The notes: a model not told the origin generated them from the letters alone. DNA of 64,000 nt from JAEZAA01 sp964514485 (GCA_964514485.1 CAZEWG010000015.1:1-64000); one strand, 5' to 3'. Shown: positions 35,512 to 45,552, counted from the first letter of the stretch. Translations and numbers: made by a program.

Positions 35512-35588
35512 TGGTCGGGACAGAAGGATTTGAACCTTCGACCCCCAGCACCCCATGCTGGTGCGCTACCAGGCTGCGCTATGCCCCG
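35512..35588 (-). tRNA. tRNA-Pro (GGG)
   Basis: On the minus strand, acceptor CGGGGCA pairs with TGTCCCG, followed by A and an encoded CCA (35512-35514). The anticodon loop ATGGGGT, between CCAGC and GCTGG, gives anticodon GGG. The T loop TTCAAAT is standard. Confidence 0.96.
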
Positions 35589-35689
35589 ACAAAAAGACGC
35601 TGAATTGACTAACTCAGCGGGTGCGAATATTACATGATCCCAATCGGTAAATAAACCTCTTCGTGCGTTTTTTTGCTAAAAATCCACTT

Positions 35690-37021
35690 TTAAAGCAAAG
35701 CTGTACGTTTTATCGACAAATATCGGTTAATTACCTCAACCCCCAACTGCTCGGGGGTCACATCCATCACCAGCAACCCTTCCGCCTGTAATTGCTCCTG
35801 CAACTGGCGGCGGCGAGCCAGATAGGCAAGGGTACCGGCATACTCCAAGGCCCCATCAAAATCCCTCACCTGCCGCTGACGGGCCTGATCCAGTGCCTGC
35901 TCACGCAGGTTCGCCAACAACACCAAGTGCCTTCGACGCAGCAGCCGGACACTCATCAGCAGATCCTGGGCATCCTCATCGCGCAGATTGGTCAGAATCA
36001 CCACCAGAGCCCGTTTGTGCTGGCGACTCATCAACTCCTGAGCGGCCCGGAGATAGTCACTGGCGTGGTTGCCCGGGTAAAGATCATAAAAGCCGTTCAA
36101 CAGCTGATGGACATTGCTGGCGCCTTTTACCGCGGGCACCCAACGGGTGCTGTTGCCAAAGCTCATCATGGAGACCGAATCCCCCTGACGCAATGCCACA
36201 AAAGACAGCATCAAACTGGCATTCAACGCCTGGTCGAAATGGCTCAACTCGCCATCCTGGGTACGCATCCGCCGCCCGCTGTCCAGCATCAGCACTACCT
36301 GCTGATCCCGCTCATCCTGAAACTCCCGGGAAATCAGCTGCAAACGCCGTGAGGTTGCTTTCCAGTCAATCTGGCGGATGGAGTCATCCGGGCGATACTC
36401 CCGGAGCTGATGAAACTCACGGCCCTCGCCCCGGCGGGGTCGCTGGCGGACACCAAGCTGAGCGATATGATGCTCCTTGGTCTGCAACCCGAGCCCGACC
36501 ACCGCGGCAAAATTGGGGTAGACCCGCACCTCGGTCTGAAGCGCCATCCGATGCTGGATTTCCCACCAGCCCCACTGGGAATCCCGCCTGATTTCCAGCC
36601 CGGCAAACGTCGCCAGACCGCGCCGTAACGGCCGCAAACGATAGCGCAGCTCGCTCCATTGGCCAGGGTGCAAGGCCACCTGGTGCGGCATGCCTTCCAC
36701 GGCGCAAGCCTCGGGATAAAAGTCATAGATCTCCAGCCGGGTTTCTCGCGCCAGTTCATGCTGCAGCCGTAGGGCCACCTCACTCCACTGCCCCAGCGCC
36801 AGGCTCCCCGCGTGGCGCCGCTCCACACGCACCGGCGGAATCTGGCGGGAACGCCAAAGATCCAGGCCGGCGATGAGCACCAAGCTGATCACGGTGATGA
36901 CTAACAGCTGGGTCGCGTCGCTCCAGCCGGGCCACAACTGCTCGGCCACCGCGGCCACGCCAGAGAGGACCAGGATCAGAGCAATGAGCGCTATGAGGCG
37001 CCGACTCGGTCTAAACTTCAT
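35690..37021 (-). CDS. DUF58 domain protein (MoxR-associated)
   Basis: 443 residues. Two N-terminal membrane helices, then a beta domain, then the DUF58 signature REYRPDDSIRQIDWKATSRRLQLISREF and a vWA-like domain (VVLMLDSGRRM). In many bacteria DUF58 proteins are partners of MoxR ATPases. It is the last gene of an operon of six (RDD, SpoIIM-like, DUF4129, DUF4350, MoxR, DUF58) and overlaps MoxR by 4 nt. Confidence 0.88.
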   Translation of the reverse strand: MKFRPSRRLIALIALILVLSGVAAVAEQLWPGWSDATQLLVITVISLVLIAGLDLWRSRQIPPVRVERRHAGSLALGQWSEVALRLQHELARETRLEIYDFYPEACAVEGMPHQVALHPGQWSELRYRLRPLRRGLATFAGLEIRRDSQWGWWEIQHRMALQTEVRVYPNFAAVVGLGLQTKEHHIAQLGVRQRPRRGEGREFHQLREYRPDDSIRQIDWKATSRRLQLISREFQDERDQQVVLMLDSGRRMRTQDGELSHFDQALNASLMLSFVALRQGDSVSMMSFGNSTRWVPAVKGASNVHQLLNGFYDLYPGNHASDYLRAAQELMSRQHKRALVVILTNLRDEDAQDLLMSVRLLRRRHLVLLANLREQALDQARQRQVRDFDGALEYAGTLAYLARRRQLQEQLQAEGLLVMDVTPEQLGVEVINRYLSIKRTALL

Positions 37022-38013
37022 GGACGGGGGGCATCCACCTGCTCAAGGATATCCTCCAGCAACCGGTCCACCGGGATGCCCTCAATTTCCATCTCGGCGC
37101 CCAACAGGACTCGGTGCCTGAGCACGGGCTTGGCGACTTGCTTAATGTCATCCGGCAAGACGAAATCACGCCCCTGAATCAACGCCGCGGCACGGGCCGC
37201 CTGAATCAGGCCAATACTGCCCCTCGGCCCCGCCCCTCGGTTAATGCCCTGCCAGTCGCGAGTGGCACTGACCAGTCGCACCGCATACTCCATAATTTGC
37301 CGGTCCGTGGTCACCATCCGGGTCTGCTTCTGCAACTGAAGGATTCCTTCAGGGGTAATCAAGGGTTGCAGCGCCGCCAGGTAATCCTGATCCCTCACCA
37401 CGCCCGTCACCCTTCGGACCAGTTCCACCTCGTCAGCCTGGACGGGATAGTCGATGCGGATCTTGAACAGGAAGCGATCCAGCTCCGCTTCCGGCAATGG
37501 GTAGGTTCCTTCCTGCTCTATAGGGTTTTGGGTGGCCAGCACCATGAAAGGCTGTCCGACGGCAAAGGAGCGCCCTTCAATCGTGACCTGATGCTCCTGC
37601 ATCACCTCCAGCAGCGCCGCCTGGGTTTTTGCCGGAGCCCGGTTAATTTCATCCGCCAGCAGCAGGTTGGTGAAGATGGGTCCCTTGCGGATCTCAAACT
37701 TACGCGCCTCCATATTGAACAACGCGTGACCGGTGATATCGCTCGGCATCAGGTCCGGCGTAAACTGGATCCGGGCAAAGCCGCCATTAAAGGTCTTGGC
37801 CAAGGCTCTGACCAGCAGCGTTTTGCCCAGCCCGGGCACCCCCTCCAGCAATACGTGGCCACCGGCCAGCAGTGCGATTAACACCTGCTCAACCACTTGA
37901 TCCTGCCCGATCAGCACCGATTTGAGGGCCAGATCAATCTGCCGCACCAAGGCAGCTCCCCCAAAAGGCTGGCCTGGATCAACAGTCGTTACGGATGCAT
38001 GGGAGTCAGTCAT
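37018..38013 (-). CDS. MoxR-family AAA+ ATPase
   Basis: 331 residues. Walker A GVPGLGKT, Walker B LLADEINRAP, sensor 1 VLATQNPIEQEGTYPLPEAELDRF with the Arg-finger region, and sensor 2 in the C-terminal lid are all present. MoxR proteins act as chaperone-like ATPases in assembly of metal enzymes or envelope complexes; the vWA-type DUF58 neighbour is the likely partner. It overlaps DUF4350 and DUF58 by 4 nt each. Confidence 0.93.
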   Translation of the reverse strand: MTDSHASVTTVDPGQPFGGAALVRQIDLALKSVLIGQDQVVEQVLIALLAGGHVLLEGVPGLGKTLLVRALAKTFNGGFARIQFTPDLMPSDITGHALFNMEARKFEIRKGPIFTNLLLADEINRAPAKTQAALLEVMQEHQVTIEGRSFAVGQPFMVLATQNPIEQEGTYPLPEAELDRFLFKIRIDYPVQADEVELVRRVTGVVRDQDYLAALQPLITPEGILQLQKQTRMVTTDRQIMEYAVRLVSATRDWQGINRGAGPRGSIGLIQAARAAALIQGRDFVLPDDIKQVAKPVLRHRVLLGAEMEIEGIPVDRLLEDILEQVDAPRP

Positions 38014-39179
38014 AGGTTGTTCCTTATGGTTTGCAGATCCTGCACATAATAGGTCAAGCGGGTTTCATCTTGAGGGGTTGCCGTCATGGCCTGCGCCACC
38101 ACCGATTCCGGCAAGCCAGTGAGACGAGCAATTTCTTCATAGCGCCGGGCTTCGGGCCAAGCGCCATAGCCGGGCACACGTTGCGTCAGCCGGGTCTCGA
38201 TCTCCGCTCTCAGAGGCTCCAGCAGGCTCGTGACTTGGCGATGGCGCCAGAGAAAACGGGCGGACGCCTGAATATGCTCCATAAACCGGCGGCGCTGCCC
38301 GGTCTCCTCAACAACCACCGGTCCAAAGCGCACCCCTTGGCGCCAGAGATAAAGCAATACCAGCGCCAGTGTCAGACCCAGGCTCCAACCGGCATGCTGC
38401 CACAGCAATTGCCACAACGAGGTGGCCTCTTGATTACGCAAAATACGGACAGACTGCCCATCGCCCACCAGTCGCCACAACAAATAGGCGTTGTCCCGAC
38501 AACTGATATAGGGGTTGGTCCATAACCGGCTATCGGCCAGCAGGGTCACTCGCCCAGCCCCATAGTCAAACTGCGCCAGGCGTGGTCCACGATGATCGCT
38601 GAGCACCAAGGCGTCCTGAGCCTGCTCCAGCCGCAAAAAGCTCGGCTCTGGAAAGCCTACCTGTATTTGCTCACCACCTGGCATGAAACGCACCGCTGCC
38701 GGATCCATCCAGGAGCCGCAATCCGACGCCAGCCCTAAAATGGCATCGATGACTGTTGCCTGGTTTGTCCTGGCAGTGGGACGTGTCACCTCGACACCGA
38801 AGAAATCAAACAGGTAGTCCGCGTCGAGACTTTCCGGGCCGCGGTAGGGGTTCTGGCCCGTCATGATCAACAGGCCCCCATCCCACACCCAATTCAGCAA
38901 CTCCTCGGCCTGGTCTCTTGAGAGCGCACCATAGGCGTCAATCAACCACAGGACCTCACCCTGCTCAGGGGCCTGTTTCAACTGATGCAGCCCCATTTCA
39001 TTCCGCACAGCCCTCCCTTGGGCCTGTATAAACTGCTCCGCCGCCAGGTAGGGATTACGCTTGGCCGCTGCGGTGGGCTCCGCCCCCTGATCAAGCTCCA
39101 CCCATTCCATCCGCCATAGCAGCCAACCGAGCCCGGCCAGCAGGAGCACTCCCAACACGCGCCAGAATTGCCGTTTCAT
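38010..39179 (-). CDS. DUF4350 domain membrane protein
   Basis: 389 residues. N-terminal membrane helix (about 5-22), a Rossmann-like periplasmic domain (VLWLIDAYGALSRDQAEELLNWVWDGGLLIMTG) and a second membrane helix near residue 265-285 (LTLALVLLYLWRQG). This is the usual DUF4350 layout. ATG 39179 overlaps the DUF4129 stop by ATGA and is preferred over an upstream in-frame start at 39224. Confidence 0.82.
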   Translation of the reverse strand: MKRQFWRVLGVLLLAGLGWLLWRMEWVELDQGAEPTAAAKRNPYLAAEQFIQAQGRAVRNEMGLHQLKQAPEQGEVLWLIDAYGALSRDQAEELLNWVWDGGLLIMTGQNPYRGPESLDADYLFDFFGVEVTRPTARTNQATVIDAILGLASDCGSWMDPAAVRFMPGGEQIQVGFPEPSFLRLEQAQDALVLSDHRGPRLAQFDYGAGRVTLLADSRLWTNPYISCRDNAYLLWRLVGDGQSVRILRNQEATSLWQLLWQHAGWSLGLTLALVLLYLWRQGVRFGPVVVEETGQRRRFMEHIQASARFLWRHRQVTSLLEPLRAEIETRLTQRVPGYGAWPEARRYEEIARLTGLPESVVAQAMTATPQDETRLTYYVQDLQTIRNNL

Positions 39180-40675
39180 GATGCTCTTTCCGCCTCCGAA
39201 AACAGCAACTCCCAGCTCTGGCAAAGCGCTTGCACCGCCTCTCCCGGGGGAATCCGGTGCCCATAGGCCAGATCCTGCCAGATGCCGGTCAGATGGCGGC
39301 AGTACTCAGTCAAGGCCCGCTCACCTCGCGCCTGGACCTTGAACAAACAATCCTGTTCGGTATCGCTACTCTGAAACTCAAATCCTTGTTGGTGGATCAA
39401 TCGGCTCAGGGTGGCCCGGTACAAAAGCCCCACGGCCTCCCGGGACTCGCCTTGCTGCCACAATCTCCAAACGGCTGCGGAGACCTGCTCAGGCACACTG
39501 GACTCCCGAACATCCAGGCCAAACAAGGTTTCCGGCGGCGCCGGGCGAACCGGAGCCCGCTGGAAAGCCGCCGGCAGAAAACGTCCCAACCAGCTGGAAT
39601 AACGCAGCACCACAAAAACCACCAGGATGATCAGCAACAGCCATCCGGTCCATTCAATCATCCAGGCGAGATTTACCACCCAATCCAAATTAAGATCGGG
39701 CCGCGGATTTGGCTCCGCCTCCTTGAGATCCGCCAGAAACTTGGGCACCTTGATGGTTTTCCGCTCCCGCAAGGCCTCGCTCTGAACGACCTCCTGGATG
39801 CTCTCGCGAGCCTCCTCCGGAGCAAGAGAGACCGCCCGTGAACCGATCAACTCACTGACGACCTCCCCATCATCACTGGCCCATACCGGGCTCGCCGGCA
39901 TCCAGGCAGCCAGGCACAGGCCAGCCAGCACCAGAGCAGAGACCTGACTGGCAACGGCCCGTCGCGTGACCAGTCGGCGAAACACCAGCTCAATATCCCA
40001 GCCTTCCAGATGAATCCGCCGGTTCAAGTACAGGGCAAAACCACCCGCCACGTAAAAAGGCGCCACCAATGCCATGGCCAGTAAACAAAAGATGGAAAAC
40101 AGCACATCTTGTTCCATCAGCTCGGTAAAGTACGATTCGGCCTCTACGGTCGGTACCAGCATCGATAATGTCGCCATCAAGGCCAACACTAGCACCATTT
40201 CCAGATGACAGCCGATCCAGGTCAGCCAGAGCGATTGGGAATACTGATGACGGTGCAGCAACTCCATCCGCTGCCGCCGGGTTTTACCGCCGGCCCCTTC
40301 CAGCAGGATCAGCGGCAAGTCATAGGAGCGGCTGGGGCTCAGCCGGCGCCAGGTAAGAGAGGAAAACCACTGGGAGGACATCATGGCCGGCAACGCCCGC
40401 AACGTTTCTCGCAGGCTTGGCACCGTGCCGAATACCGCCCGACTCACAATGTATAACTGCGGGCGTTCAAACAGGGGCTTTAACCACCAAATCAACCAGG
40501 GCAGCCACTCGTTAGGAACAGGCAATAGCCACAACACCAGGGTGACGGGCACGGCCAACACCAGCCAGGACACGCACAGTGGCCACCACCAGGCCCGGGC
40601 CATATGCAAGCCAAGATCCACCGCTTCCCAGGGGCTGCGCGGGCGCGCCACAAAGGCCATATTCTCAAGTTTCAT
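39176..40675 (-). CDS. DUF4129 domain membrane protein
   Basis: 499 residues. Several N-terminal membrane helices (about 25-270), a charged linker, a helix near 350-365, and a C-terminal DUF4129 domain (VWRLWQQGESREAVGLLYRATLSRLIHQQGFEF through LTEYCRHLTGIWQDLAYG). The domain is often found with transglutaminase-like or MoxR/DUF58 genes. It overlaps both neighbours by 4 nt. Confidence 0.82.
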   Translation of the reverse strand: MKLENMAFVARPRSPWEAVDLGLHMARAWWWPLCVSWLVLAVPVTLVLWLLPVPNEWLPWLIWWLKPLFERPQLYIVSRAVFGTVPSLRETLRALPAMMSSQWFSSLTWRRLSPSRSYDLPLILLEGAGGKTRRQRMELLHRHQYSQSLWLTWIGCHLEMVLVLALMATLSMLVPTVEAESYFTELMEQDVLFSIFCLLAMALVAPFYVAGGFALYLNRRIHLEGWDIELVFRRLVTRRAVASQVSALVLAGLCLAAWMPASPVWASDDGEVVSELIGSRAVSLAPEEARESIQEVVQSEALRERKTIKVPKFLADLKEAEPNPRPDLNLDWVVNLAWMIEWTGWLLLIILVVFVVLRYSSWLGRFLPAAFQRAPVRPAPPETLFGLDVRESSVPEQVSAAVWRLWQQGESREAVGLLYRATLSRLIHQQGFEFQSSDTEQDCLFKVQARGERALTEYCRHLTGIWQDLAYGHRIPPGEAVQALCQSWELLFSEAERAS

Positions 40676-41664
40676 GCATCAGGCCTTTGGCCAGAGGACG
40701 GACTCCGCCCGCTGAACCCCAGATAGAACAAGACGAGGGACCAAAGCAGCGCACCGACTCCGTACTTCACCGCCGGTGCCAAACTGCCGTTCGAGGACCA
40801 AAAAGCCTCGATAAAGGCGGCCATCAGCAACATCAGAATCACGCCATACATCAGGCGGATCCCCGTCGCCGCCGCGGCCTTCAAGGACGCCAGCCGGGTC
40901 AGCTGGCCGGGCACCATCAGGCTATAGCCCAGTTTCAGCCCTGCCCCGCCGGCAATCCCAATGGCCGTCAGCTCAAAGGCGCCATGACCGATTACAAAGG
41001 AAAACAGAGTTTGAGGGTAACCCAGATTGGTAAGATGCCCCGCCACTCCGCCGAGCAAAAGGCCGTTGACCACCAGGGAAATAATCGACCCCAGCATCAA
41101 CACCAAGCCACCGGCGAAGCAGCGAAACGCCACACTGATATTGTTGTAGATGTAATAGCCGAACATCATGAAGTCTGAATCAGACTCCCGGTCTCGCCCG
41201 ATATGTTCACTGCCGGGGTCATACATGCTTTCAAAGCTCATCACCTGGGCCGGATCCATAAAGCTATAGATCAGATGGGGCGCCAGCTGCAATACGATAA
41301 AAAACAACAGTGCCGGAAGATACATCAAGCCAAAAGCGGTCCAGATAAAAGCCTGCTCCTGACGCACCAGGCGGGGGAAGTCCCGGGCCACGAACCGGCC
41401 CCAGCCGCTCCAGAACCCGGTTTGGCGAACATACAGCTGATGGTGCCCGCGCAACACAAGATCATTGAGCTCATCAATCAAATGGGCGCTGTAACAGCGT
41501 TCCTGGGCCAACGCGAGAAACTGGCAGACTTGGCGGTACAGCCCGGGGAAATCCGCCAGCTCCCCGGCCACCGCCTTGGCGGAGCCCCGTTCCAATTGGC
41601 TTAACAGGCCTTCGAACCGTTGCCAGCGATCCCGATAAAGCAACTCAAACTGTTCCTGCTTCAT
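40672..41664 (-). CDS. SpoIIM-like stage II sporulation protein M family membrane protein
   Basis: 330 residues, polytopic. SpoIIM-type features are the N-terminal helical part (FEGLLSQLERGSAKAVAGELADFPGLYRQVCQF) and a membrane core with NNISVAFRCFAGGLVLMLGS and FVIGHGAFELTAIGIAGGAGLKLGYSLM. In non-sporulating bacteria it occurs in this MoxR/RDD operon type, with unknown function. It overlaps the DUF4129 gene by 4 nt and follows RDD by 10 nt. Confidence 0.87.
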   Translation of the reverse strand: MKQEQFELLYRDRWQRFEGLLSQLERGSAKAVAGELADFPGLYRQVCQFLALAQERCYSAHLIDELNDLVLRGHHQLYVRQTGFWSGWGRFVARDFPRLVRQEQAFIWTAFGLMYLPALLFFIVLQLAPHLIYSFMDPAQVMSFESMYDPGSEHIGRDRESDSDFMMFGYYIYNNISVAFRCFAGGLVLMLGSIISLVVNGLLLGGVAGHLTNLGYPQTLFSFVIGHGAFELTAIGIAGGAGLKLGYSLMVPGQLTRLASLKAAAATGIRLMYGVILMLLMAAFIEAFWSSNGSLAPAVKYGVGALLWSLVLFYLGFSGRSPSSGQRPDA

Positions 41665-41674
41665 CGATACCTGC

Positions 41675-42391
41675 TCAACGTTTTCCGGCCAGTGATGCCT
41701 GATGCCTGCCCGTCAGGCCATTGGCAACCCGCTTCAAATAACTGACCGCGGCTTCATCTTTAAGCTGGGTCAGCGGGGTCAGGAGATTAGCCAGTTCTGC
41801 CTGGCGCTCAGTGGAGAGGGTGCCCGACCGCTCAGCAAAGCCAATCAGTGCCCGCTGCTCATCCAAGTCCAGCGGATAGGGCAACACCTCACTGCCCTCG
41901 ACCTGAAAGGCGGGAGGCGCCGGCTTTTCAAAGTCGTAGACCACCCAGGTTCCTGCCGCCAGGTCACCCACCCGTTTGAACGCCCGGTTGCCCAGCATGC
42001 AGACCAGGCCCAGGCTATAGAAAAAAGGCAGGAAATCGACGGTTCTCAGCAGGTTACGCACCATGGACCCGGAAAAGGTCACGGGAGTGCCGTTATCGTA
42101 GAGAACCCGGAGTCTCATGGCTTTCTTGCCCGGCGTCGCGCCCCGGCGGAACACTTCAAAGAAAACCGGATAAAACCATTCCAGGAGGAAAAAGAACAGA
42201 AAATACAATCCCTTGCCAACCAGCCCGAAAAAGGCCAGCACCAGGGAGAGAACCGAAAAGATCGTGAGCCGGATCAGCCCGTCAATGAGATAGGCCAGGA
42301 TACGAGCTCCTGGCCCAGCGGGAGTCAGCAGTAACTCAACGCCTTCCGGCGTTTCGATAGCTGCTCGATTTTCCAACATCCCTGGATACAT
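41675..42391 (-). CDS. RDD family membrane protein
   Basis: 238 residues. RDD core: Arg in GARILAYLIDGLIRL, then RRGATPGKKAMRLRVLYDNGTPVTFSGSMVRNLLRTVDFLP. Two to three membrane helices, then a soluble C-terminal tail. It is the first gene of the MoxR operon. Its role is unknown; RDD proteins have been tied to stress or ion exchange in some bacteria. Confidence 0.85.
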   Translation of the reverse strand: MYPGMLENRAAIETPEGVELLLTPAGPGARILAYLIDGLIRLTIFSVLSLVLAFFGLVGKGLYFLFFFLLEWFYPVFFEVFRRGATPGKKAMRLRVLYDNGTPVTFSGSMVRNLLRTVDFLPFFYSLGLVCMLGNRAFKRVGDLAAGTWVVYDFEKPAPPAFQVEGSEVLPYPLDLDEQRALIGFAERSGTLSTERQAELANLLTPLTQLKDEAAVSYLKRVANGLTGRHQASLAGKR

Positions 42392-42434
42392 CTATGAATG
42401 AGATTCCAATACAGCCAGCCAGGCAGCTGAGGGT

Positions 42435-42794
42435 CTAAGGCCGTCCCAAAACGTCCAGGACCTCTTCCAGCTCCACAATCATCTGCCGAATCAGCTGCTT
42501 GGATTGACTGCTGTCATCCCTGCTTTCGCTGCCAGACAATTTCAGCTTGGCGCCGCCAATGGTGTAGCCCTGATCGTACAACAGGCTACGGATCTGTCGG
42601 ATCATCAGCACGTCCTGGCGTTGATAATAGCGGCGGTTACCCCGCCGCTTGACCGGTGCCAGCTGGCTAAACTCCTGCTCCCAGTAGCGCAGCACATGTG
42701 CCTTGACCTGGCACAGTTCGCTCACCTCACCAATGGTGAAATAACGCTTTCCCGGGATCGGAGGCAATTCATTGTTGTGGCTGGGTTCCAGCAT
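42435..42794 (-). CDS. MerR-family transcriptional regulator downstream of ihfA
   Basis: 119 residues. A winged-helix MerR DNA-binding domain (KRYFTIGEVSELCQVKAHVLRYWEQEFSQLAPVKRRGNRRYYQRQDVLMIRQIRSLLYDQGYTIGGAKLKL) is followed by a short helix for dimerisation. No ligand-binding domain. Genes of this type after ihfA are standard in gammaproteobacteria and have no known target. It overlaps ihfA by 26 nt. Confidence 0.92.
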   Translation of the reverse strand: MLEPSHNNELPPIPGKRYFTIGEVSELCQVKAHVLRYWEQEFSQLAPVKRRGNRRYYQRQDVLMIRQIRSLLYDQGYTIGGAKLKLSGSESRDDSSQSKQLIRQMIVELEEVLDVLGRP

Positions 42795-43077
42795 AAGCTT
42801 CCACCTTTGCCTTTAATTTCTGACCGGGGCGGAATGTCACAACACGACGAGCGGTAATGGGGATTTCTTCCCCTGTCTTGGGATTTCGGCCCGGTCGTTG
42901 TTTCTTGTCTCTCAGGTCGAAATTACCGAAACCGGAAAGCTTGACTTGCTCGTTATGGGCAAGAGCATTCCGGATTTCGTCGAAGAAAGCCTCGACCATT
43001 TCCTTGGCTTCGCGCTTGTTCAAGCCGACCTCTTCAAACAGACGTTCAGCCATATCAGCTTTGGTCAAAGCGGCCAT
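42769..43077 (-). CDS. ihfA: Integration host factor alpha subunit
   Basis: 102 residues, HU/IHF family. Starts MAALTKADMAERLFEEVGLNKREAKEMVE and has GFGNFDLRDKKQRPGRNPKTGE, with the arm Pro that intercalates DNA. It pairs with IhfB to bend DNA, including upstream of sigma-54 promoters such as those in this window. It lies 2 nt after pheT in the operon. Confidence 0.97.
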   Translation of the reverse strand: MAALTKADMAERLFEEVGLNKREAKEMVEAFFDEIRNALAHNEQVKLSGFGNFDLRDKKQRPGRNPKTGEEIPITARRVVTFRPGQKLKAKVEAYAGTQPQQ

Positions 43078-43079
43078 AG

Positions 43080-45452
43080 CTAACTCCTCAACAATGCACC
43101 GAATTCTTTTTCCAGTTCCCTGATCACCGCCTCAAATGCCGCGGTAATCTCCTCTTCCTGCAACGTACGCTCGGGGTGCTGCCAAACCAGTCCCAACGCA
43201 ACGCTCTTTTTACCTGCCTCGATATGGGCCCCTTCATAGACATCGAACAGGCGAACCTGGGTCAGCCACTGCCCTGCCACCTTACGGGCCAGAGCTTCGA
43301 TCTCTGCAAAAAGAACCTGCTTATCGACGACCACCGCAATGTCGCGGCGAGTCCCGGGATACTTCGAAAATCCCTTGAATGATGGCAACTTACCTTCGGT
43401 CACCTGAGCTAAGCATAGCTCAAAGATAAACACGGGGCCATTCAGATTCAACGAATTAACCACGGCCGGGTGTAACGCCCCCACAAAACCCACCAGCTCG
43501 CCATTGCGCTCAACTCGCGCGCATTGGCCCGGATGCATGGCCGGGTGAGTGCCAGGCGCGAAGCTGAAACCGCTGCCGATCCGTGCCAGCAACGACTCCA
43601 CATCTCCCTTGGCATCGTAAAAGTCGACCGGGATCGCCTTGGCCGTCCAGCTTTCCGGGTCGCGGCTACCCGCAACCAAACCCGCCAGCATGGGCTCCTG
43701 GGATATTTTGTCACCTTCTTGCAGAAAGCGTAGCCCAGTTTCAAACAGACGTACACGGCTTTGCTGACGATTCTGGTTGTAACGCAAGGCATTGACCAAG
43801 CCGGGCAATAAGGATACCCGCATGACCGACAAGTCTGCCGAGATCGGGTTCGCCAAGGCAATGCCTTCTACCTCTGGGAACAGCGCCTTTTGCAGCTGCG
43901 GGTCCACAAAGGAATAGGTAATGGCTTCCTGATAGCCCACCGAGACCAGATGCTCCTTGAGCTCCGTCCAGGAATGGCGAGTTTCGGGAACGGCCTGAAA
44001 GCCCAATTCCACCTTGGGTTTGGTCACCGGCAGATTGTTATAGCCACGAATCCGCCCCAGCTCTTCGATCAGGTCCACTTCCCGTTCAATATCGAAGCGG
44101 TAGGACGGCGCACCCCATGTCCAGCCGGACGCGGTGCTTTCTTCGAGCGTTAGTCCCAGCCGGGTCAAGATATCCTCGACCTCTTCACGGGTGAAGCTCA
44201 TACCCAGCAGCTCTTCGGCCCGCTGATGGCGCAAGGTCACATGCCGTGCCACGGGCAGCTCCTGCTCGGCGACCACTTCAATCAGCTCGCCCGGCTCGCC
44301 ACCCACAATGTCCAGCAGCAGCTGGGTGGCCCGTTCGGCCGCCTGACGTTGCAACTGATAGTCCACGCCCCGCTCAAAGCGATGGGACGACTCGGTATGC
44401 AGGCCGTATTGACGGGCGCGCCCGGTCACGGCCAGGGGTGCAAAAAACGCACTTTCCAGCAGGATGTCACGGGTTCCCTCGGCGACGCCGGAGTGCTCGC
44501 CCCCCATGATTCCCGCCAGAGCCAGCGGCTTTTGATGGTCGGCAATCAACAGGGTGTTATCTTTCAGCTCAATGGTTTGGCCATCCAACAAGGTGATCTG
44601 CTCACCGGAGCGGGCCATCCGGACCACAATGCCGCCTTGAAGCTGGTTGAGATCAAAGGCGTGCAACGGCTGCCCGAGCTCCAGCATCACGTAGTTGGTG
44701 ACGTCCACCACCGCATCAATACTGCGCATGCCGGAGCGACGCAGGCGCTCTTGCATCCACAGCGGCGACGGACGACTCAGGTCCACGCCCCGAATCACCC
44801 GACCAATGTAGCGCGGGCAGGCTGCGGGGGCTTCCACACGAATATCAAAACGATCGGCAATCCGGGCTGCCACCGGCTTGATGTCCGGCATGTTCACCGG
44901 CAAACGGTTCAGCACACCCAGCTCCCGGGCCAGACCGGCAACACTCAAACAGTCGCTGCGGTTGGGGGTCAGATCAACGTCGATCACCGAGTCGTTCAGG
45001 CCCAGGTAGTCGACCACGTCCTTGCCTAGTGGAGCGTCGGCCGGCAGCGGCATCAAACCGTCGGATTCTTCCGCCAGGCCCAGTTCCTGCTCGGAGCACA
45101 GCATGCCCTGGGACTCAACGCCCCGCAGCTTGGCCTTCTTGATCTTCAGACCACCGGGCAACTGAGCGCCCAGGCGGGCAAACGGCACGCGCATGCCGGC
45201 CACCACGTTCGGCGCGCCACAGACCACCTGATGAGTCTGCTCGCCATCAAACACCTCACAGACACGCAGTTTTTCCGCATCCGGATGGGGATTCACCGCG
45301 CGCACTTCAGCCACGACCACGCCACTGCAGTCGCCGCCCACGGGATCAACACCATCAACTTCCAGCCCTGCCATCGTGATCTGGGCAACCAGTTCCTGGG
45401 TATCAAGAGCTGGGTTCACCCATTCGCGCAACCACTGTTCACTAACTTTCAT
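43080..45452 (-). CDS. pheT: Phenylalanyl-tRNA synthetase beta subunit
   Basis: 790 residues, typical length. The tRNA-binding OB domain (about 40-150), B3/B4 and B5 domains, the core and the C-terminal FDX-ACB anticodon-binding domain (KFKGFSKYPGTRRDIAVVVDKQV onward) can be followed. With PheS it forms the (alpha-beta)2 enzyme charging tRNA-Phe. The gene is 100 nt after pheS. Confidence 0.97.
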   Translation of the reverse strand: MKVSEQWLREWVNPALDTQELVAQITMAGLEVDGVDPVGGDCSGVVVAEVRAVNPHPDAEKLRVCEVFDGEQTHQVVCGAPNVVAGMRVPFARLGAQLPGGLKIKKAKLRGVESQGMLCSEQELGLAEESDGLMPLPADAPLGKDVVDYLGLNDSVIDVDLTPNRSDCLSVAGLARELGVLNRLPVNMPDIKPVAARIADRFDIRVEAPAACPRYIGRVIRGVDLSRPSPLWMQERLRRSGMRSIDAVVDVTNYVMLELGQPLHAFDLNQLQGGIVVRMARSGEQITLLDGQTIELKDNTLLIADHQKPLALAGIMGGEHSGVAEGTRDILLESAFFAPLAVTGRARQYGLHTESSHRFERGVDYQLQRQAAERATQLLLDIVGGEPGELIEVVAEQELPVARHVTLRHQRAEELLGMSFTREEVEDILTRLGLTLEESTASGWTWGAPSYRFDIEREVDLIEELGRIRGYNNLPVTKPKVELGFQAVPETRHSWTELKEHLVSVGYQEAITYSFVDPQLQKALFPEVEGIALANPISADLSVMRVSLLPGLVNALRYNQNRQQSRVRLFETGLRFLQEGDKISQEPMLAGLVAGSRDPESWTAKAIPVDFYDAKGDVESLLARIGSGFSFAPGTHPAMHPGQCARVERNGELVGFVGALHPAVVNSLNLNGPVFIFELCLAQVTEGKLPSFKGFSKYPGTRRDIAVVVDKQVLFAEIEALARKVAGQWLTQVRLFDVYEGAHIEAGKKSVALGLVWQHPERTLQEEEITAAFEAVIRELEKEFGALLRS

Positions 45453-45552
45453 GCTATTCCTTCTCTTGAACTCTGGCGGTGGCTTGACGCTCTCCGCCGC
45501 AGACGGGCCGGGCCCGCCCCTGTGATATCACGGACACCGAACAGCTGCCGGC

